Shown here piece by piece: positions 32,767-43,227 of a stretch of 64,000 nt of DNA. The stretch lies in assembly GCA_007115705.1 (NCBI GenBank), contig QXEO01000432.1, positions 1 to 64,000 of the forward strand, given 5' to 3'. Source of the DNA: Dactylis glomerata. Its lineage: Eukaryota > Streptophyta > Magnoliopsida > Poales > Poaceae. The translations under genes were made by a program, and so were the position numbers. The notes beneath the pieces were generated by a model. The model worked only from the letters and a program-made list of their open reading frames with translations. It did no database searches and was not told the origin of the DNA. Numbering within the stretch: the first letter of the stretch is position 1; each line of letters begins with the position of its first letter.

Positions 32767-33486
32767 ATGTCTACTAGTGGTTATGATGTGATGCAGGAAA
32801 AGGATGGGGATACACCAGTGGTTTGGACAGATTTTGTTAGACTGCGTACTCATCTGGAGGGGGTGTTGGATCGCTCTACTGCCGATGCTGTGACTGCACA
32901 TCAGCAACTCCAGTTCAAAGTGCAAGGCACCGCAGATACTGTTCAAGCTATGCAAGCTCAGTTCACTACTTTCCAGCACAACATTGATCAGTTGACCCAA
33001 TCTCTAGCGGAGCTGCGTCGGCCCATTGTACCACCGGCTGTGCAGCCTGCTGCTGACTTTGCTGATGATGATAGTGTCCATGACAATGCCAATCTACTAG
33101 GCCCCAATGCTCGTGGGCATGGTCTTGGACAACATGGTCGGCCACCACATGGCGTTGGTGCCCGACGTGTAATACCTGCTGAGGATGATTTTCTAGGGAA
33201 GCCAAAGTTCTCGATACCCAGATTTGATGGTGAAGGTGATGTGGAGGATTACCTCACTTGGGAGCTCAAGATCGACAACCTGTGGCATTTGCATGCTTAC
33301 ACTGAAGATAAGAAGATCAAACTTGCATCCTCGGAATTTGATGGTTATGCCCTGCGTTGGTGGGATAATATTCTGTCACAACGACGAGCAGCTCATGAGC
33401 TTCCAGTTTTGCGATGGACAGAGATGAAGGAAATCATGCAGGCTCATTTTGTACCCACCAATTATTTGCGTTCAGTTTTTGATTGA
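32767..33486 (+). CDS. gag: Gag, N-terminal part (element C)
   Basis: Capsid protein of the element. It starts MSTSGYDVMQEK, has a heptad-like region at about residues 45-90, then the Retrotrans_gag core beginning KPKFSIPRFDGEGDVEDYL and continuing through WWDNILSQRR. The TGA at 33484-33486 is one change from CGA, and the capsid domain continues in the same frame (LTQPKQGFLTVDAYYKEME), so this is a point-mutated gag and not a natural end. Confidence 0.9.
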   Translation: MSTSGYDVMQEKDGDTPVVWTDFVRLRTHLEGVLDRSTADAVTAHQQLQFKVQGTADTVQAMQAQFTTFQHNIDQLTQSLAELRRPIVPPAVQPAADFADDDSVHDNANLLGPNARGHGLGQHGRPPHGVGARRVIPAEDDFLGKPKFSIPRFDGEGDVEDYLTWELKIDNLWHLHAYTEDKKIKLASSEFDGYALRWWDNILSQRRAAHELPVLRWTEMKEIMQAHFVPTNYLRSVFD

Positions 33487-35985
33487 TTGACACAGCCAAA
33501 GCAAGGATTTTTGACTGTTGATGCTTATTACAAGGAGATGGAACTGTTGATGCAGCGATCGCGAGTTCAGGAGTCTAGTCAGATGACTATGCAACGGTTT
33601 TTGCATGGACTCAGACTTCCTATCAAGAACATCGTCTGGCATCATACTTACAATGATATGAATCAATTGCTTCACCATGCTATGGAGGCTGAGGCACAGC
33701 TTGCTGAAGAGGCGCAACAAAAATCTCGCTTTTCACCTGCCAGTCGATATACTTCCAGGGCGCCTTCTAGCCCTGCCCCAGCGCCACTTGAGGGGACTCC
33801 TACTCGCCCCTCCTCGTCCACTAGGCCAGCGACCTCTGGAGCTCAGTCCAGACGTCCCGCTACCACACCAGCTGCTAGTTCTGGTTTGAGTGCCTCCGTG
33901 ACTCGTACTACTGAGAAACTATGTCATACGTGTGGAGGCAAGGGACACTTTAAAAGAGATTGTCCCAACAAAAAAGTGATAGTGGTTACTGAGAACGGAT
34001 ATGAGACCGGAGAAGATGCTGATCCGTTTCGTTCTGATGATGAAGGTGAAGATGCTTATGCTGACTCTTCTCCTATTATTGTCGTCTCTCCACGTACGTT
34101 GAGTGTGCAGCCCAATATTGATTCTCAACGCTGCAACCTGTTTCAAACCAAGGCACTAGTTGGTCCCAATAAAGCTTGCAAGGTGATCATTGATGGCGGA
34201 AGCTGTCGCAATCTCGCAAGTAAGGAGTTATGTGCCAAGCTGGGTTTGAAATATTTACCTCATCCTAACCCATATTATATTCAGTGGTTAAGTGACAATG
34301 GTGAGATGAAGGTAAACTACATGGTACGTGTGAACTTTGAGATAGGGCCATACAAGGATTCTATAGATTTTGATGTGGTTCCTATGACGGTTTGTCATCT
34401 CTTGTTGGGTCGGCCCTGGCTCTATGATCGACATGTGCAACACAATGGTCGAGCCAATACTTATCACTTGGAGTTCAAGGGCAAGAAAATCAACCTACTG
34501 CCTATGTCACCGCAGCAAATTGTTAATGAATCTCGTCAGAAGACTGAAGTGAAACTTGAACAGCCACCTCCACGAGATAATGTAACAGCCGTGAGTGATA
34601 TAACGAAAAGTGAGGGAGTGCCCAACTTGTTAGTTTTAGCCACCAAAGAAGACATGAGAGAATTTCGTGAGGATCCTACAGCCATGCCTCTTGTGCTCAT
34701 GTACAAGGGCGAGGTCTTAGTTTCTAACGATATGCAACCTATTTCTCTTGGTGTCTCCACTGTTTTGCAGGACTTTGATGATGTTTTTCCGGCGGAGGTA
34801 CCTGCTGGGCTGCCACCATTACGAGGCATCGAGCACCAGATCGACTTGATCCCTGGCGCCTCCTTGCCCAACCGTGCCCCTTACAGGACCAACCCCGATG
34901 AAGCAAAGGAGATACAAGCACAAGTGCAAGCTCTTCTGGATAAAGGGTACATTCGTGTCTCTCTTAGTCCTTGTGCTGTTCCTGTGATTTTGGTGCCTAA
35001 GAAAGATGGTACATGGCGCATGTGCGTAGATTGTAGAGCTATAAACAACATTACTATTCGATATCGTCATCCTATTCCCCGTCTCGAGGATATGTTAGAT
35101 GAATTGAGTGGTGCTGCTGTTTTCTCTAAAATTGATTTGCATAGTGGTTACCATCAAATTCGCATGAAAGAAGGAGATGAATGGAAAACTTCTTTCAAAA
35201 CTAAATTTGGCTTATATGAGTGGCTAGTCATGCCTTTTTGTCTTACTAATGCACCTAGTACATTCATGCGCTTAATGAATCATGTTTTGAGAGAGTTCAT
35301 TGGTCGTTTTGTGGTTGTCTATTTTGATGACATACTTATTTACAGCCGCAATGAAACTGAACACTGTGCTCATATTAGACAAGTTTTGCAAGTGCTGCGT
35401 GATAATAAATTGTATGCTAATCTTGAGAAGTGCACATTTGCAAAAGATAAGGTCATATTTCTGGGTTATGTTGTTTCTAAGCATGGAGTAGAGGTAGATC
35501 AATCTAAAATTGCTGCTATTCAAGATTGGCCTACTCCCATGAATGTTAGTCAAGTACGAAGTTTTCATGGTCTTGCTGGTTTTTATCGCCGTTTTGTGAA
35601 AGACTTTAGTACTATTGCTGCACCATTAAATGAGTTAACGAAGAAAGGTGTTCCTTTTGTGTGGGGCGCAGCCCAAGATCATGCATTTGTTGAATTGAAA
35701 CGTTTGCTTACTTCTGCACCTTTACTTGCATTGCCTGATTTTTCAAAGCAATTTGAAGTTGAATGTGATGCTAGTGGTATAGGCATAGGGGGCGTTTTGA
35801 TGCAAGAGGGTCGTCCTATAGCTTATTTTTCTGAGAAATTATCTGGTGTTAGACTGAATTATCCTGTTTATGATAAAGAATTGTATGCACTTGTTAGAGT
35901 TCTTGAGGTTTGGCAACATTATTTGTGGCCAAAAGAATTTATCATACATTCTGATCATGAAGCTTTGAAATATTTGAAAGCATAA
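33487..35985 (+). CDS. pol: Gag end, protease, reverse transcriptase and RNase H (element C)
   Basis: In phase with gag. The gag C-terminus is followed by a CCHC zinc knuckle (CHTCGGKGHFKRDC, 33921-33962). Protease has the active site IDGGSCRNL near 34190 and LLGRPW near 34405. RT has the VDCRAINN, FSKIDLHSGYHQI and MPF-x-LTNAPSTF blocks and the catalytic YFDD at 35320-35331. RNase H has ECDASGIGIGGVL near 35760, the KELYALV block near 35875 and HSDHEALKYL near 35950. The TAA at 35983-35985 is one change from CAA, after which the same frame continues to integrase. Order and length fit a chromovirus. Confidence 0.93.
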   Translation: MTQPKQGFLTVDAYYKEMELLMQRSRVQESSQMTMQRFLHGLRLPIKNIVWHHTYNDMNQLLHHAMEAEAQLAEEAQQKSRFSPASRYTSRAPSSPAPAPLEGTPTRPSSSTRPATSGAQSRRPATTPAASSGLSASVTRTTEKLCHTCGGKGHFKRDCPNKKVIVVTENGYETGEDADPFRSDDEGEDAYADSSPIIVVSPRTLSVQPNIDSQRCNLFQTKALVGPNKACKVIIDGGSCRNLASKELCAKLGLKYLPHPNPYYIQWLSDNGEMKVNYMVRVNFEIGPYKDSIDFDVVPMTVCHLLLGRPWLYDRHVQHNGRANTYHLEFKGKKINLLPMSPQQIVNESRQKTEVKLEQPPPRDNVTAVSDITKSEGVPNLLVLATKEDMREFREDPTAMPLVLMYKGEVLVSNDMQPISLGVSTVLQDFDDVFPAEVPAGLPPLRGIEHQIDLIPGASLPNRAPYRTNPDEAKEIQAQVQALLDKGYIRVSLSPCAVPVILVPKKDGTWRMCVDCRAINNITIRYRHPIPRLEDMLDELSGAAVFSKIDLHSGYHQIRMKEGDEWKTSFKTKFGLYEWLVMPFCLTNAPSTFMRLMNHVLREFIGRFVVVYFDDILIYSRNETEHCAHIRQVLQVLRDNKLYANLEKCTFAKDKVIFLGYVVSKHGVEVDQSKIAAIQDWPTPMNVSQVRSFHGLAGFYRRFVKDFSTIAAPLNELTKKGVPFVWGAAQDHAFVELKRLLTSAPLLALPDFSKQFEVECDASGIGIGGVLMQEGRPIAYFSEKLSGVRLNYPVYDKELYALVRVLEVWQHYLWPKEFIIHSDHEALKYLKA

Positions 35986-37398
35986 TCCAACCTGCATAGG
36001 CGTCTCGCTAAGTGGGTTGAGTTTATTGAATCTTTTCTGTACATCATTAAACATAAGAAGGGAAAAGATAATGTGGTTGCTAATGCTCTCTCTAGGAAGA
36101 ATATGTTATTGACACAACTTGATATAAATATTCCTGGTTTAGAGAGTATTTGTGAGCTTTATGCAACTGATCATGATTTTGCTGAACCATATCGTTTGTG
36201 TGCTTTGAAAAACGCTTGGGAGAAATATCACATACATGATGGGTTTCTATTTCGAGCTAACAAACTATGTGTTCTGGAGTCGTCTTTGCGTTTGCTCTTA
36301 TTGCAGGAATCACATGCTGGAGGTTTGATGGGTCACTTTGGGCGTGAGAAGACATTACTCATGCTAGCTGATCAGTTCTTTTGGCCCAGGATGAGGCGTG
36401 ATGTGGACAGGTATGTGCGGCGCTGTATTGTGTGCAACACATCCAAGTCCAAGCTGAAGCCTCACGGTTTGTATACACCACTACCTGCACCTATTACACC
36501 ATGGGAAGATATTAGTATGGATTTTGTGCTAGGATTGCCAAAAACTAAACATGGTCATGATTCTATATTTGTGGTAGTGGATAGATTCTCTAAAATGGCA
36601 CACTTTATTGCATGTCATAAGAGCGACGATGCGTCGCATGTGGCTAACCTGTTTTTCAGGGATATTGTACGCTTGCATGGAGTGCCCAAGACTATTGTTT
36701 CTGACAGGGACGTCAAGTTCATGAGCTACTTCTGGAAGACCTTATGGGGAAAGCTGGGAACAAAGTTGCTGTTCAGCACTACATGTCATCCCCAGACTGA
36801 CGGCCAGACCGAGGTGGTGAATCGAACTTTGTCACAGTTGCTGAGGACAATGATCAAGAAAAATCTGCGGGAGTGGGAAGATTGTTTGCCGCATGTGGAG
36901 TTTGCCTACAACAGGGCGGTACATTCTACTACTCAGCTTTGTCCGTTTGAGGTGGTGTATGGCTTCAAACCTATTACACCACTAGATTTGTTGCCTCTTC
37001 CATTGCATGAGAGAGTTAATATGGAGGCATCAAAGAGAGCTGATTTTGTGAAGAAAATTCATGGGAAGACTCGAAAGGCTATTGAGAAGAAAGGGAAGAA
37101 TACTGCTGCTGCTCGCAACAAGTCAAGAAAGCAGGTTCTTTTTCAGCCCGGTGATATGGTATGGGTGCACCTGCGCAAGGACAGATTTCCTTTGCTTAGG
37201 CGTTCCAAGTTGAGGCCCCGAGGTGCTGGTCCCTATAGAGTGCTTGCCAAGATCAATGATAATGCCTACTCGATTGATATTCCTATTGTTGAGTTTGGTG
37301 GTGTTAGCAACAGTTTCAATGTTGCTGATTTATCACCATATGATGGAGATGACCTTGGAGCGTCGAGGTCGACGCCTTTTGAAGGGGGGGGGAGATGA
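35986..37398 (+). CDS. pol: Integrase (element C)
   Basis: Integrates the cDNA. The frame is open directly after the TAA at 35983; the first methionine is 36073. HHCC zinc finger: His in SHAGGLMGHF (about 36310-36340) and Cys pair RRCIVCN (about 36420-36440). DDE core: Asp in SMDFVLGLP (near 36516), Asp in VSDRDVKF (near 36700) and Glu in GQTEVVNR (near 36803). The GPF/Y-like C-terminal module (VWVHLRKDRFP...GAGPYRVL) is near 37160-37245. The frame ends at the first bases of the 3' LTR because the polypurine run has nine G; with one fewer it would read on into the LTR-encoded tail. Confidence 0.92.
   Translation, partial: SNLHRRLAKWVEFIESFLYIIKHKKGKDNVVANALSRKNMLLTQLDINIPGLESICELYATDHDFAEPYRLCALKNAWEKYHIHDGFLFRANKLCVLESSLRLLLLQESHAGGLMGHFGREKTLLMLADQFFWPRMRRDVDRYVRRCIVCNTSKSKLKPHGLYTPLPAPITPWEDISMDFVLGLPKTKHGHDSIFVVVDRFSKMAHFIACHKSDDASHVANLFFRDIVRLHGVPKTIVSDRDVKFMSYFWKTLWGKLGTKLLFSTTCHPQTDGQTEVVNRTLSQLLRTMIKKNLREWEDCLPHVEFAYNRAVHSTTQLCPFEVVYGFKPITPLDLLPLPLHERVNMEASKRADFVKKIHGKTRKAIEKKGKNTAAARNKSRKQVLFQPGDMVWVHLRKDRFPLLRRSKLRPRGAGPYRVLAKINDNAYSIDIPIVEFGGVSNSFNVADLSPYDGDDLGASRSTPFEGGGR
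37381..37395 (+). promoter_or_regulatory. Polypurine tract of element C
   Basis: gaaggggggggggaga-type run (nine G) directly before the LTR. It is also coding sequence, so its length sets the frame of the polyprotein tail. Confidence 0.85.
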
Positions 37399-38336
37399 TG
37401 AGGACATCCCTACTACACAGCCATCTCCACCTATTATTGATGATCCTATTGTTGCTGATCAAGATAAGTCCAATGACGAGATTCAGATTGGACCAATTAC
37501 TCGAGCCCATGCTAAGTTGTTACAACAGCAGGTGAACTCACTCTTTGTTGAATCTGATATTTATCGTAATGAGAATTTTATACTGCCTAAGTCTTTGTTC
37601 ATATGTATGATCAGGTTCATTGGAGAAGAAGGGGTTCGAGGGAGCGAGGACATGCAGCACATGGAGCACGACGTGGTGATCAAGCAAGAGAGCGCGAGGG
37701 AGGAGAGGGAGGCCGGTGCCACAAGCATGGAGGACATCACCACGTGAAGGAGATCAAGTCTGGATGAGCACGAGCATGTGATGGCGCACTAGGACTGCCT
37801 GCAACACGTCTAAGGCGCGCTACACACTTGGCCTGCGTGCTAAAATTAGGCCGAACCCATATATGGGTCGGTATGTACCCGTTTGAGTCGAACCGAGTCA
37901 GTTTGGGCCCAAACCAGACATGTTTTGGGCCAGGTCTTTGCTGAGGTCGCCCGGCCACCTATAAGTAGCCCTGGGCGCCCCCTCAATTAGGGTTAGACCA
38001 CGTTTAGACTACAGATTATTTCGTTGAACTGCTGTAAGCATTCATCTGAATTCCTCCGCACCAATTCATCTGGATTTGGTGTTATACTGCTGCAAGTTTA
38101 GTGTGATCTGTTGTTCCATTGGGAATCAGTAGATTGCAAACTACCGTTTCGTGGTCGACGGCTACGTGCGCAAGTGTGTGGAGTCGTGAATATCCTACAG
38201 GGTTTGAGAGCTGCTGCATTGGCATCAGGGTTCAAGCGAGGAGAGTTCATCGGTGACACCAAGTTATCCCCGACAATCATCTGCTGCCACCATCACCATC
38301 GCGTCGCTCACGAGAAGATCGGGACACCCCATATCA
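37396..38336 (+). repeat. 3' LTR of element C
   Basis: 941 bp, followed by ATTGC. The 11-bp gap relative to the 5' copy falls near 37810. Confidence 0.93.
37399..37747 (+). CDS. LTR-encoded polyprotein tail of CRM elements
   Basis: About 115 codons opening DEDIP, with the conserved core GPITRA-x-AKL and QQVN, then LPKSL, a MIRF-GEE segment and a charged AREERE segment. The same frame is open in the LTRs of D (to 23876 and 27396), in the solo LTR (to 25018) and in F, with substitutions that keep these cores. In CRM elements the integrase C-terminus with the CR motif is known to extend into the LTR and is thought to guide centromere targeting; I infer that this is that region. In C it is out of frame with integrase by one base at the G-run. 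Confidence 0.65.
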
Positions 38337-38341
38337 ATTGC

Positions 38342-39412
38342 AATCTCATATATTACTCATAGAAAGATCCACTACAAAAGTGATACAAAGATGGCCATAA
38401 TCATGTTATACAGCTCATATGGCGCTAAGACGATGAAGGTAGAGTCATTGGAGGGGATGGAGATCACACCGGCAGTGCCCCGCCAGAGTTTTCCCCTCCA
38501 ATCTTCGATCTCCCAGGCTTCTGTTTCGTGTTTCTGTGTTTCGGCAGCGCTCCCCTTTGCGACCCGCAGGGGACCCTTTTTATAGATGGTTTTAGGTCAA
38601 GACAAATCCATCAAGATGAAGATCGATGGCATCGGAGCAATGCGGTGGGAACCGGTAGGCCCCATGTGGCCTAGGCATCTGGCCGCATGGGCCATGCCCG
38701 TTTCTTCCTTAGACCTCCTCTGTTGCACTTCCTTCTCTCCGAAGTCTTGTTCCGTGGAAAAACTGGCTCCAGCAAAGTTTTAGGTAATTTGGACTCTGTT
38801 TGGGTCCCTGAAAGTTAAAAACATTGAAAAAGAGGTTTTATGGTGTTCCCAGGTTAATCCAATAAAATTAGGGAACATGTGAATTATTCCCAATAATCAT
38901 CAAAAAGCATGAATATAACCAATATATGATGCAAATAAGGTGGAATATCAAGTGGGAAAGTGCAAAGATCATGTATGCATTTTACATGCATCACCTGGCC
39001 GTCCATGTGAACACCTGTTTGGCTCTAAATTTGTACCTGCCATCTGAGCTGACACAGCCACCATCCCTGATATGCGGGGCATGTGTCGTGCATAGCCCGC
39101 TCATCGTTGAGGGTCTCCTCGTGTCTTCTTGTGTGCTTGAGATAGAGTGGAGAGAGATGTGGTGATGGATGCTTCCAATTGAGAGGACACCTCTTGCTTC
39201 CGATGTAAGTTGTCACATAGTATTATATATACTATAGCACCTCCTAGTGTAGGATCACATACACAGTTTGTCAGATAGAGCTGGCTTCCACGGTCATGTC
39301 ATCATTAGTAAGGCTACCATCGGATAGGACGATACTGTGCAAGTAATACTGCCTGCAAGGTGGGGTCGTCTGCTATTAGGTCGTGAGAACTCTAGAACAT
39401 TCCTGGCTGCCA
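38342..39412 (-). repeat. 3' LTR of element E, U3-R portion
   Basis: Together with 30197-30382 it aligns to 41650-42889. Minus-strand TATA (CCATCTATAAAAAG) at 38575-38588. It ends with ctggctgcca, followed by a purine-rich stretch on the minus strand (caaagggagctttt), the likely polypurine tract. Confidence 0.7.
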
Positions 39413-39829
39413 AAAGCTCCCTTTGCATTTGATTCAAATTTGGGTCAAATTTGACAGCATGGCCGCCATTCATACAAGGTGGATGAAATTTAAGTTTAAG
39501 GTACCTTAGAGTATAATGTCCCAGAGTTTATGAACAAAAACGTTTAGGGTACCTACAGTCAATTCTGATAAAATCCATCGAAACTCATTTTTTCAAATAA
39601 TAGCTACCATCAAAGATAAATGTACATCTCCTGCAACTTGACATCCTATAAGATCTAATACATAGTTATACATTGAAAATTGCATTGGTGGCATGTTGCA
39701 CCTTATTGTAAGTAGTTTTTCACAAACACAAGAATACACCTTTTGATTGTCTTTTTTCGAAATAAAATTTAGAGTGAATTCCACTTTTTATACCGTAGAT
39801 ATACATCTGTCCCACTGTATTTCCTCACC
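39413..39829. other. Internal region of E, no gene seen
   Basis: AT-rich. It carries the presumed purine tract at its left end on the minus strand; otherwise nothing supported. Confidence 0.4.
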
Positions 39830-40440
39830 GCCGTGACCATGGTTTGCCGCCTCGCAATGACCTATGCCATGCTAAGCGATGGAGGCTGCAACAGAGTTCT
39901 AGCAGATCCTTCTTTCGGTATGTGGACATGGATGTGGCTGAGTACTAGGAATATTTGGACCTACGCGAGCCAGACACCGATGAGGAGGAGGTGGGGATGA
40001 CCGAGTCGGAGCATGCATAGCGGGCTTATGTGAGACTGGTTGATAACGATGAATCGTTCATGGACATGAACATTGCCGACGCTCTCGCCGTGCATGGGTA
40101 GCCGCTAATGAGGCCGCGACGATCCATCATTAGGAAAATCTCGACCATGCTATCACCTAGTCAATGGAGATGGTCATCGACGATGAGGCTCTAAGGACAG
40201 CCAAAGATGTGACTGCGATTGTCTGTCATCGGGAGGACCTCGATCGTGCTATCGCCCAGTCCATGGCCATGGTCGTCACCAACGAGTCTGCAAGTGGCGC
40301 CGCCGAGGTAGCAAGGGGCGTTATCAGGAGGACCTCGATCGCGCCGCCCTTAAGGGCTATGCTCTAGAAGCTATGGCTGGGTACAAGGTCATCGTCATTT
40401 CGTATGATGAGGAGTCAGGCCGGCATGCTTGACGTTGGAG
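39830..40440 (+). pseudogene. Gene-like remnant with a LDxAIxQSM repeat
   Basis: GC-richer, codon-like sequence in the internal region of E, with stops in every frame. The best piece (40164-40367, 67 codons) contains a unit of about 30 residues around LD(R/H)AI(A/T)QSM, present twice (about 40138-40180 and 40228-40275; the upstream copy crosses a stop). It does not resemble gag or pol. I do not recognise the source; it may be host gene sequence carried by the element. Its sense is opposite to the element's own transcription. Confidence 0.4.
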
Positions 40441-40456
40441 GAGGAAGAAGATTATT

Positions 40457-40479
40457 TACTTTATGGAACAGAGGGAGTA
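40457..40479 (-). repeat. Possible Stowaway/Mariner-like terminal sequence
   Basis: The minus strand reads TACTCCCTCTGTTCCATAAAG, the usual start of grass Mariner-type MITEs, bordered by TA. No matching partner end was found, so it may be a lone remnant. Confidence 0.35.
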
Positions 40480-40799
40480 GCTTTTATGTTTACTATCTAT
40501 GTACAGTGAGGCCAACTACCGAAGTTGTTGGTCGTTGTCAACAACCTCCTCAAATATTCAATAAAGTAAAATTATGCTAGAACTAATGCAACCGAAAAAA
40601 AGTAGTAAACAAAATGAATAATGAAAAATAAAAATGCAAACCAAAATATAAAAGTAATGCAAAACTGAAAATAAAAGTGATATGCAAGACAGTAACAAAA
40701 CAAAAATAAAGTACTTTGCAAATAAAAGTGATATCCAAGCTTAGGCGTTTGTACAAGTTGGTGATGAAGACTTTCTTGTGAGCAATCCTTCTACTAGTT

Positions 40800-40816
40800 C
40801 CCCGGCAACGGCGCCA
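40800..40816 (-). promoter_or_regulatory. Primer binding site of element E
   Basis: The minus strand reads TGGCGCCGTTGCCGGGG, which complements the 3' end of plant tRNA-Asp exactly as far as I recall. It lies 11 bases from the LTR end. Confidence 0.85.
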
Positions 40817-40827
40817 CAAAATCTTCT

Positions 40828-42889
40828 TGATGGTTCGCTAGGTTCAGACTCCAAGTGCAAAGTGCTGAGCATACGGAAGCTTGATTTTTCCCACGAAGGT
40901 GACTCGAGGGTTTATATCAAACTCTCGAGGAACTATGTGTACAAGGATCCTTCATGTCCTTCTTCTAACAACCTGCAAGGTAAAATAAATTTGCTTTGTG
41001 CCCTCAACCTCACCAAGTGGTTGTCAAGAACAAGGTGTGTGTATGTAAACAAAACTGGAAAGTAAATATGCAATATAAATAAATAAATATGCAAAAGCAA
41101 CAGCGCCATAAAATTCTATGTCACGGGAATATGCAAACTAAAGTAATATGCAATGCAATGATAAACAGTAAAAGGTATAGTTGTAGTGTTTTGGTTTGTG
41201 AAATGCAATAAAGGAAATGTTTTTTGTATTTTCAAAATTAATAATAACTAAAAATAAAAACAGCAATAAAGTGAATGGAAAGTTGTTTCTTATAATAAAA
41301 GTGGACCGGGGTTCATGGGTTCACTAATGCACTCTCTCGTAAAAGATATGGTGGACATATGATCATACAATTGACATAAATGATTGCAACAATGTTCACA
41401 TTCAAATGAATTCATATGGGATCACGTCCTATATAGAGATGTTTTGGTTATTCATCTCTCTCATACTCCACCAAGATGGGAATTTAATCTAGTCACCTCG
41501 GTATTAAGAAAAACTCAGAGCATAACATTAAGCACAATGACATGAAGTTAAAATAAAAACATGCTAGATCTAGTCGCGGATACTCAGCAAGGTCACGCTA
41601 GAGATACCCTGTAGCATGGTATTTTCTTTATCCCTAGCAAGGCAACAAAGTAAGGTAAACACCCAAGTGACTCCAAAGGACTATCCTTCCTGGAATAATC
41701 ACCCCTGTTACTCCAACTAATGCACACGTTCCCCCACACATGCTCTTATAAACATGCTTGATCATAACAAGTAAATAAGAACGGGTACCCACCACACATG
41801 CATGCTTATAAACATGCTTGACTCCATAATACAGCAGTGTAAATGAAGTACAATCAGCTACTGCCACAAACCCATAGTCCAGAGGTGGACTACTCCCTCT
41901 TCATCATGGTGATGAAGGTACAGTGGTTGGAGGGGATGGAGATCACACCAGCAGCGCCCCGCTGGAGTTTTCCCATCCAATCTTCGATCTCCCAGGCTTC
42001 TGTTTCGTGTTTCTGTGTTTCGGCGATGCTCCCCTTTGCGACCCATAGGGGACTCTTTTTATAGATGGTTTTAGGTCAAGACGAATCCATCGAGACAAAG
42101 ATCGACAACATCAGAGAAACGAGGTGGGAACGGGTAGGCCCCATGCGGCCTAGGCATATGGCCGCGTGGGCCATGCCCATTTCTTCCTCAGACCTCCTCT
42201 GTTGCACTTCCTTCTCTTCGAAGTCTTGTTCCATGGAAAAACTGGCTCCCGCAAAGTTTCGGGTGATTTGGACTCTGTTTGGTCCCTGAAAGTTAAAAAC
42301 ATTGAGAAAGAGGTTTTTTGGTTTTCCCAGGTTAATCCGATAAAATTAGGTAACATGCGAATTATTCCCAATAATCATCAAAAAGCATGAATATAACCAA
42401 TATATGATGCAAATAAGGTGGAATATGAAGTGGAAAAGTGCAAAGATCATGTATGCATTTTACATGCCTCACCTGGCCATCCATGTGAACACCTGTTTGG
42501 CTCTGAATTTGTACCTGCCGTCTGAACTGACACATCCACCGTCCCTGATATGCGGGGCATGTGTCGTGCGTAGCCCGCTCGTTGTTGAGGGTCTCCTCGT
42601 GTCTTCTTCTGTGCTTGAGATAGAGTGGAGAGAGACGTGGTGATGGATGCATCCAATTGAGAGGACACCTCTTCCTTCCCATATAAGCTGTCACACAGTA
42701 TTATATATACTATAGCGCCTCCTAGTGCAGGATCACGTACACAGTTTGTCAGACAGAGCTGGCTTCCATGGTCATGTCATCATTAGTAAGGCTACCATCG
42801 GATAGGACGATACTGCGCAAGTAATACTGCCTGCAAGGTGGGGTTGTCTGCTGTTAGGTTGTGAGAACTCTAGAACATTCCTGGCTGCA
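40828..42889 (-). repeat. 5' LTR of element E
   Basis: 2062 bp. U3 is 42889 to about 42070, minus-strand TATA at 42055-42068, and R-U5 continues to 40828. The R region has the signature preceding the gggagtagtcc motif also seen in Athila LTRs H and I. A plus-strand ORF of 95 codons at 40778-41065 overlaps the primer site and is not called. Confidence 0.75.
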
Positions 42890-43227
42890 GCCAGCAGACA
42901 TCTTCACCACCGAAGGCCCGAGCCGACAAAGACAACAAAACCTTTAACCGACGCTTTGTTAAAGGTTGCAGGGTCCCAACAAGAGCGACAGAGGCTAGAG
43001 ACCAGAGTGACGCCAGCCACGCACGGCCTCCACCAAGCGCAGCGAGCAAGCCCCTCCTCCACGGAAGGATCTGAGGTAAACTGAGGGCATATACCCCAGA
43101 TATGCCGGCCTAGGTGAAAAGGCGCTTTATGAAGCAGTCTTCGCCTAGGCAGAGGGACAGAGGAGAGTGGGACCCACGCCAAGGTCGTAGCCACGGGGAG
43201 CCGGCAGCCAGGTAGCCAGACGACATA
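42890..43227 (-). other. 3' untranslated end of element K
   Basis: No gene. It contains a perfect inverted repeat with 10-bp arms AACCTTTAAC and GTTAAAGGTT (42939-42948 and 42958-42967), a possible RNA hairpin. The 3' LTR of K is not present, so K is cut here by the E boundary. Confidence 0.45.

Larger units (their letters stand above)
30383..38336 (+). mobile_element. CRM-clade chromovirus C, nearly complete
   Basis: 7954 bp with LTRs of 952 and 941 bp, target duplication ATTGC (30378-30382 and 38337-38341), primer site and purine tract. One frame runs from 32767 to the 3' LTR, with two stops that are each one C-to-T change. No canonical chromodomain is seen. The polyprotein appears to continue into the LTR, as in the CRM (centromeric retrotransposon) clade. 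By hand alignment the LTRs differ at about 12 sites plus an 11-bp gap (about 1.3%), suggesting an age of roughly half a million years at the commonly used grass rate. Confidence 0.9.
30197..42889 (-). mobile_element. Short-internal LTR element E, interrupted by C
   Basis: A 1.25 kb unit (30197-30382 plus 38342-39412) is repeated in direct orientation as part of the 2062-bp sequence at 40828-42889. A minus-strand tRNA-Asp primer site adjoins the latter at 40800-40816. The right copy is therefore the 5' LTR and the left one a 3' LTR whose far end is lost. Only 1.4 kb of internal sequence lies between, with no gag or pol. It seems a non-autonomous, Athila-like LTR element; LTR ends are inferred (minus strand TG-CAGCCAGG). 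Confidence 0.65.

Noticed and set aside
40457..40479. Complete Mariner-type MITE
   Set aside because: Only one terminal sequence was found; no matching inverted end or TA duplication pair.
40778..41065. 95-codon plus-strand ORF with a Pro/Ser N-terminus
   Set aside because: Runs across the minus-strand primer site and LTR end of E, which explain the sequence better.
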